In this document: positions 7,208-8,937 of the stretch, piece by piece
Layout: each line of letters begins with the position of its first letter
Position numbering within the stretch: position 1 is the stretch's first letter
Assembly: GCA_027083895.1 (NCBI GenBank)
Contig: JALWMN010000234.1
Span: forward strand, 1-8,937
Direction of reading: 5' to 3'
Length of the DNA stretch: 8,937 nucleotides
Origin: Campylobacteraceae bacterium
GTDB lineage: Bacteria > Campylobacterota > Campylobacteria > Campylobacterales > Sulfurovaceae
The notes under the pieces: model-generated
Database searches by the model: none
What the model was told of the DNA's origin: nothing
Seen by the model: only the letters and a program-made list of their open reading frames with translations
Program-made: the position numbers and the translations under genes

Positions 7208-7213
7208 TATCTC

Positions 7214-7263
7214 ATCTTGCTATGCTTAAGTTTTAGAATTCTTAAGCTAAGGCATGATAAGAT
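7214..7263 (+). promoter_or_regulatory. Structured 5' leader of the lipoprotein mRNA
   Basis: An imperfect hairpin is readable: ATCTT (7214-7218) with AAGAT (7259-7263), a three-by-three internal loop, ATGC (7222-7225) with GCAT (7252-7255), then TTAAG (7226-7230) with CTTAA (7241-7245), leaving a six-base bulge on the 3' side. It is followed by a small TGC-GAAA-GCA hairpin at 7270-7279 and by AAGGAG at 7285-7290. It does not match a riboswitch that I know. A role in mRNA stability is inferred. Confidence 0.4.
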
Positions 7264-7295
7264 TCACTATGCGAAAGCAAAAATAAGGAGAAGAA

Positions 7296-8132
7296 ATGAG
7301 TTACATGAACAAAGGTGTAATCTTGGCAGCTGCTGCAATTGCTGCTATTGGGTTTAGTGGTTGTACACAACAAGTTGCTGCATCTGCACCTGCAGGTGGT
7401 GGTTCACAAATGAAAGCTGCTGCACCAGCAGATTTAGGATTATATCCGCCAAATGCTAAGCCAGGTGAGTGTTATGCAAAAGTATATATTCCACCTAAGT
7501 ATGCTACAAAGACTGAAAAGGTTAAGGTCTCTGATGGTGCTGTAAAGCTAAAAGTTATTCCACCAAAATATGGTTTAAAGACTGAGAAGAGATTGGTAAA
7601 AGAGGCTGGATACAAGCTTGTCTGTAAGCCACCAGTATATAAAACTGTAACTGAGAAAGTATTAGTAAAACCAGCTAGTTATAAACTTGTGACAGTTCCT
7701 GCAAAATATAAGACTGTAACTGAGAGAGTACTTGTTTCTCCAGCTACAACTGAGTGGAGAAAAGGTAGTGGTGTAACAACTCCAATTCCAAATGGTGGTA
7801 GAGTTACAGATGTTAACTGTTTAGTAAGAATTCCTCCAAAGTATAAGACAATTACAAAAAGAGTTATGGTATCACCTCCAACAACTAAAAAAGTGCCAAT
7901 TCCAGCACAATATAAAACTGTAACAAAAAGAGTTCTTGTAAAACCTGCTGAGACAGTTAAAGTGCCAATTCCAGCACAATATAAAACTGTAACTGTTAAA
8001 ACTGTAGTTGAGCCTCCAAGAACTGTTGAGGTAAAAACTCCACCTAAGTATAGTACTATTACTAAGAGAGTTAAAATTGCTAATGGATACTATACTTGGC
8101 AAAGAGTTAACTGTAGAACAGTTAGCCACTAA
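7296..8132 (+). CDS. Repeat-containing lipoprotein (eight 23-residue repeats)
   Basis: I do not recognise a named function. The 278-residue product starts with a lipoprotein signal: a hydrophobic stretch at 8-20 and FSGC with lipidation candidate Cys23. A short Ala/Gly-rich linker (24-46) follows, then eight units of exactly 23 residues starting at 65, 88, 111, 134, 179, 202, 225 and 248. The typical unit is IPPKYKTVTKRVLVKPA plus about six residues. The units form two blocks of four. Both blocks end with a Trp at unit position 21 (Trp154, Trp268) and then a VNC (173-175, 271-273). Besides Cys23 there are cysteines at 59, 110, 175 and 273. The mature chain is rich in Lys, Val and Thr, basic and probably all beta strand. 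It is probably anchored in the outer membrane facing the periplasm or surface. AAGGAG lies five bases before the ATG. Confidence 0.85.
   Translation: MSYMNKGVILAAAAIAAIGFSGCTQQVAASAPAGGGSQMKAAAPADLGLYPPNAKPGECYAKVYIPPKYATKTEKVKVSDGAVKLKVIPPKYGLKTEKRLVKEAGYKLVCKPPVYKTVTEKVLVKPASYKLVTVPAKYKTVTERVLVSPATTEWRKGSGVTTPIPNGGRVTDVNCLVRIPPKYKTITKRVMVSPPTTKKVPIPAQYKTVTKRVLVKPAETVKVPIPAQYKTVTVKTVVEPPRTVEVKTPPKYSTITKRVKIANGYYTWQRVNCRTVSH
7890..7993 (+). repeat. 35-bp perfect direct repeat within the lipoprotein gene
   Basis: The same 35 bases occur at 7890-7924 and 7959-7993, 69 bases apart, which is exactly one 23-codon unit. They encode VPIPAQYKTV in units six and seven. Such DNA-level identity points to a recent unit duplication or gene conversion. 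Confidence 0.85.
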
Positions 8133-8139
8133 TTCTATT

Positions 8140-8162
8140 TTGTGTACCCTTAGGGTACACAA
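8140..8162. terminator. Perfect 10-bp stem-loop after the lipoprotein gene
   Basis: TTGTGTACCC (8140-8149) and GGGTACACAA (8153-8162) are exact complements around the three-base loop TTA, seven bases after the stop codon. Position suggests a transcript end, but neither strand has a T run next to the stem, so it is not a standard intrinsic terminator. It may be a 3' mRNA-protecting hairpin or a protein-binding palindrome. Confidence 0.5.
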
Positions 8163-8254
8163 CTCCTCTAAAATGCAAATCATCACTTCTAGTTTTACTT
8201 TTTAAGATTAAGTTTTCGTATGAATAAAATCCTTTACTCTTAATTATTTTATCT

Positions 8255-8278
8255 TTATATCAATATATCTTGATATAA
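8255..8278 (+). promoter_or_regulatory. Probable ArsR operator
   Basis: TTATATCAA (8255-8263) and TTGATATAA (8270-8278) form a perfect 9-bp inverted repeat with a six-base spacer, immediately before the ArsR-type gene and overlapping its -10 box. Regulators of this family commonly repress their own promoter from such AT-rich palindromes. The binding itself is inferred. Confidence 0.65.
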
Positions 8279-8279
8279 T
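8271..8279 (+). promoter_or_regulatory. Extended -10 promoter of the arsR-type operon
   Basis: TGATATAAT is a perfect extended -10 (TG, one base, TATAAT at 8274-8279). It ends six bases before the ATG at 8286, so the start of transcription would fall on or next to the start codon. The box lies inside the inverted repeat, so a bound repressor would block it directly. Confidence 0.65.
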
Positions 8280-8285
8280 ACTCTT

Positions 8286-8630
8286 ATGAAGAGAGAGAAT
8301 GAAGAGGTACTAAATGACTTTTTAAAGACAACGGGTGCACTCTATGATGAGACGAGAGTGCGGCTCTTAAAGTTTATTGATAGACATGGGGCTTTATGTA
8401 TTTGTGATTTAGAGAGTTCATTTGGGATGTTGCAGTCAAGACTCTCGAGACACATAAAGATCTTAAAAGAGAGTGGTTTTTTAAGTGTGCAAAAAGAGGG
8501 AAGGTGGTCTTACTATTCAATACGAACACCTATAGATAGGTTTCGTTTAGAAGCAATAAAAGAGATACGAGCACTTCCAATTGAACTACCAGAACTTAAG
8601 CGACTCTCAAAAAGTTGTGATATAGATTAA
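8286..8630 (+). CDS. ArsR-family metal(loid)-responsive transcriptional repressor
   Basis: This 114-residue winged-helix repressor should bind the operator just upstream and release it when a thiol-binding metal(loid) occupies its cysteines. The family pattern is clear: ETRVRLLKFI (22-31), then LCICDLESS (37-45) with Cys38-x-Cys40, a recognition helix with QSRLSRHIKIL (50-60), and the wing EGRWSYYSI. The CxC site matches the CVC As(III)/Sb(III) site of E. coli ArsR, although the third cysteine of that protein is Glu43 here; Cys111 near the C-terminus could contribute. No ribosome site precedes the ATG, and the -10 box ends six bases upstream, which suggests leaderless translation. It lies 15 bases before the thioredoxin-like gene. 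Arsenite is the best-guess inducer; another thiol-reactive signal is possible. Confidence 0.88.
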   Translation: MKRENEEVLNDFLKTTGALYDETRVRLLKFIDRHGALCICDLESSFGMLQSRLSRHIKILKESGFLSVQKEGRWSYYSIRTPIDRFRLEAIKEIRALPIELPELKRLSKSCDID

Positions 8631-8645
8631 GAGAAAGGAGAAGCG

Positions 8646-8876
8646 ATGAAGATAGAGATTTTAGGAACAGGTTGTGCAAAGTGTAAAGCATTAGAGAAAA
8701 ACGCAATGGAAGCTGTAGCAAAGAGTGGGAAGTTTGCTCAAATTGAAAAGGTGGAAGATATTACAAAAATTATGGAGTATGGTGTAATGAGCACTCCAGG
8801 ATTAGTTATTGATGGAAAGGTAGTAAGCACTGGGAAGCTTTTGAGCGTCGAAGAGATAGTTTCACTACTATCATGA
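8646..8876 (+). CDS. Small thioredoxin-like protein with CAKC active site
   Basis: The 76-residue product is a minimal thioredoxin fold of the small redox-active disulfide type. The GTGCAKC motif at 7-13 holds the redox pair Cys10 and Cys13, and the cis-proline loop is STPGLVIDG at 49-57 with Pro51. No signal peptide is present, so it should be cytosolic. AAAGGAG at 8634-8640 lies five bases before the ATG. Proteins of this type often sit between an ArsR-family regulator and a DUF318-type permease or arsenic genes, where they may reduce a metal(loid) or keep a partner thiol reduced; this role is inferred. Its stop overlaps the next start (ATGA). Confidence 0.85.
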   Translation: MKIEILGTGCAKCKALEKNAMEAVAKSGKFAQIEKVEDITKIMEYGVMSTPGLVIDGKVVSTGKLLSVEEIVSLLS

Positions 8877-8937
8877 AGTTCTTTACTAATGCAAAAGTTT
8901 ACGATGATGTAACTACACTAGATGATAGCGATTTAAT
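8873..8937 (+). CDS. Unidentified protein, N-terminal fragment (partial)
   Basis: An ATG at 8873-8875 overlaps the TGA of the thioredoxin-like gene in an ATGA junction, and the frame stays open to the right edge (21 complete codons, MKFFTNAKVYDDV and onward). The overlap strongly suggests a translated third gene of the operon. The visible part is soluble and acidic after residue 10, with no signal peptide or membrane segment, which argues against a permease starting here unless its membrane part comes later. I cannot assign a family. Confidence 0.6.
   Translation, partial: MKFFTNAKVYDDVTTLDDSDL

Larger units (their letters stand above)
6864..7213. other. Intergenic region with promoter-like elements, no gene seen
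   Basis: This AT-rich stretch follows dapF. I see no credible coding frame and no tRNA-like or known RNA fold. It holds two weak stem-loops (GTTAG/CTAAC at 6983-7000 and GAGATT/AATCTC at 7013-7033), two TTGACA boxes (7104 and 7167) and three copies of TATAATTA (7173, 7179, 7202). The crowding of promoter motifs suggests that the following lipoprotein gene is well expressed or has more than one promoter. Confidence 0.55.

Noticed and set aside
7201..7295. Known riboswitch in the lipoprotein leader
   Set aside because: The fold and the GCGAAAGC piece do not match the core of the c-di-GMP, SAM, preQ1 or fluoride types that I could recall.
7485..8110. CRISPR-like array from the regular spacing of similar sequence
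   Set aside because: The period is 69 bases in an open coding frame and reflects a 23-residue protein repeat, without unique spacers.
7872..8186. 104-codon open frame on the minus strand, antisense to the lipoprotein repeats
   Set aside because: Its low-complexity Ser/Asn/Phe composition mirrors the repeated sense codons, and it crosses the stem-loop at 8140-8162. No ribosome site supports it.
1..8937. Mobile elements or attachment sites
   Set aside because: No transposase or integrase genes, terminal inverted repeats or target duplications were seen, and the genes look uniform in base use.

Overview
The window looks like chromosomal DNA of a member of Campylobacterota (the former Epsilonproteobacteria). 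It is AT-rich. It carries a class Ia NrdA ending in Cys-x-x-Cys-Gln, a divergent Helicobacter-type spermidine-synthase-like protein next to coaE and dapF, and promoters with clear -10 boxes but mostly poor -35 boxes. This placement rests on recognising protein families and gene content; no search was run. Species and genus cannot be fixed from this sequence.

Layout: (1) 1-783, minus strand: hup (HU-family DNA-binding protein), its intrinsic terminator, then the N-terminal third of trigger factor (tig), which runs off the left edge. (2) 784-1164: a divergent AT-rich intergenic region with the likely nrdA promoter. (3) 1165-4818, plus strand: nrdA, a small exosortase/archaeosortase-family membrane protein, and murB, all overlapping and probably one transcript. 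(4) 4819-6863, plus strand: a promoter, then a truncated spermidine-synthase-like gene, coaE and dapF, closely packed or overlapping. (5) 6864-7295: a long non-coding stretch with a weak terminator candidate, several promoter-like elements and a structured 5' leader. (6) 7296-8132: a lipoprotein made of eight 23-residue repeats in two four-repeat blocks, followed by a perfect 10-bp stem-loop. (7) 8286 to the right edge: an ArsR-family regulator, a small CxxC thioredoxin-like protein and the start of a third, overlapping gene, apparently an operon controlled by an operator that overlaps an extended -10 promoter.

Most of the window is core metabolism: protein folding, nucleoid structure, deoxyribonucleotide synthesis, peptidoglycan precursor synthesis (MurB, and DapF through meso-diaminopimelate) and CoA synthesis. 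The less ordinary parts are the stand-alone exosortase homologue between nrdA and murB with no visible substrate, the repeat lipoprotein with its structured leader, the shortened SpeE-like protein lacking its N-terminal domain and usual catalytic acids, and the ArsR operon whose first gene appears to be read from a leaderless mRNA. No mobile element, CRISPR array, tRNA or rRNA was seen. I did not find a clearly new multi-gene system; the exosortase homologue and the repeat lipoprotein are the best leads.
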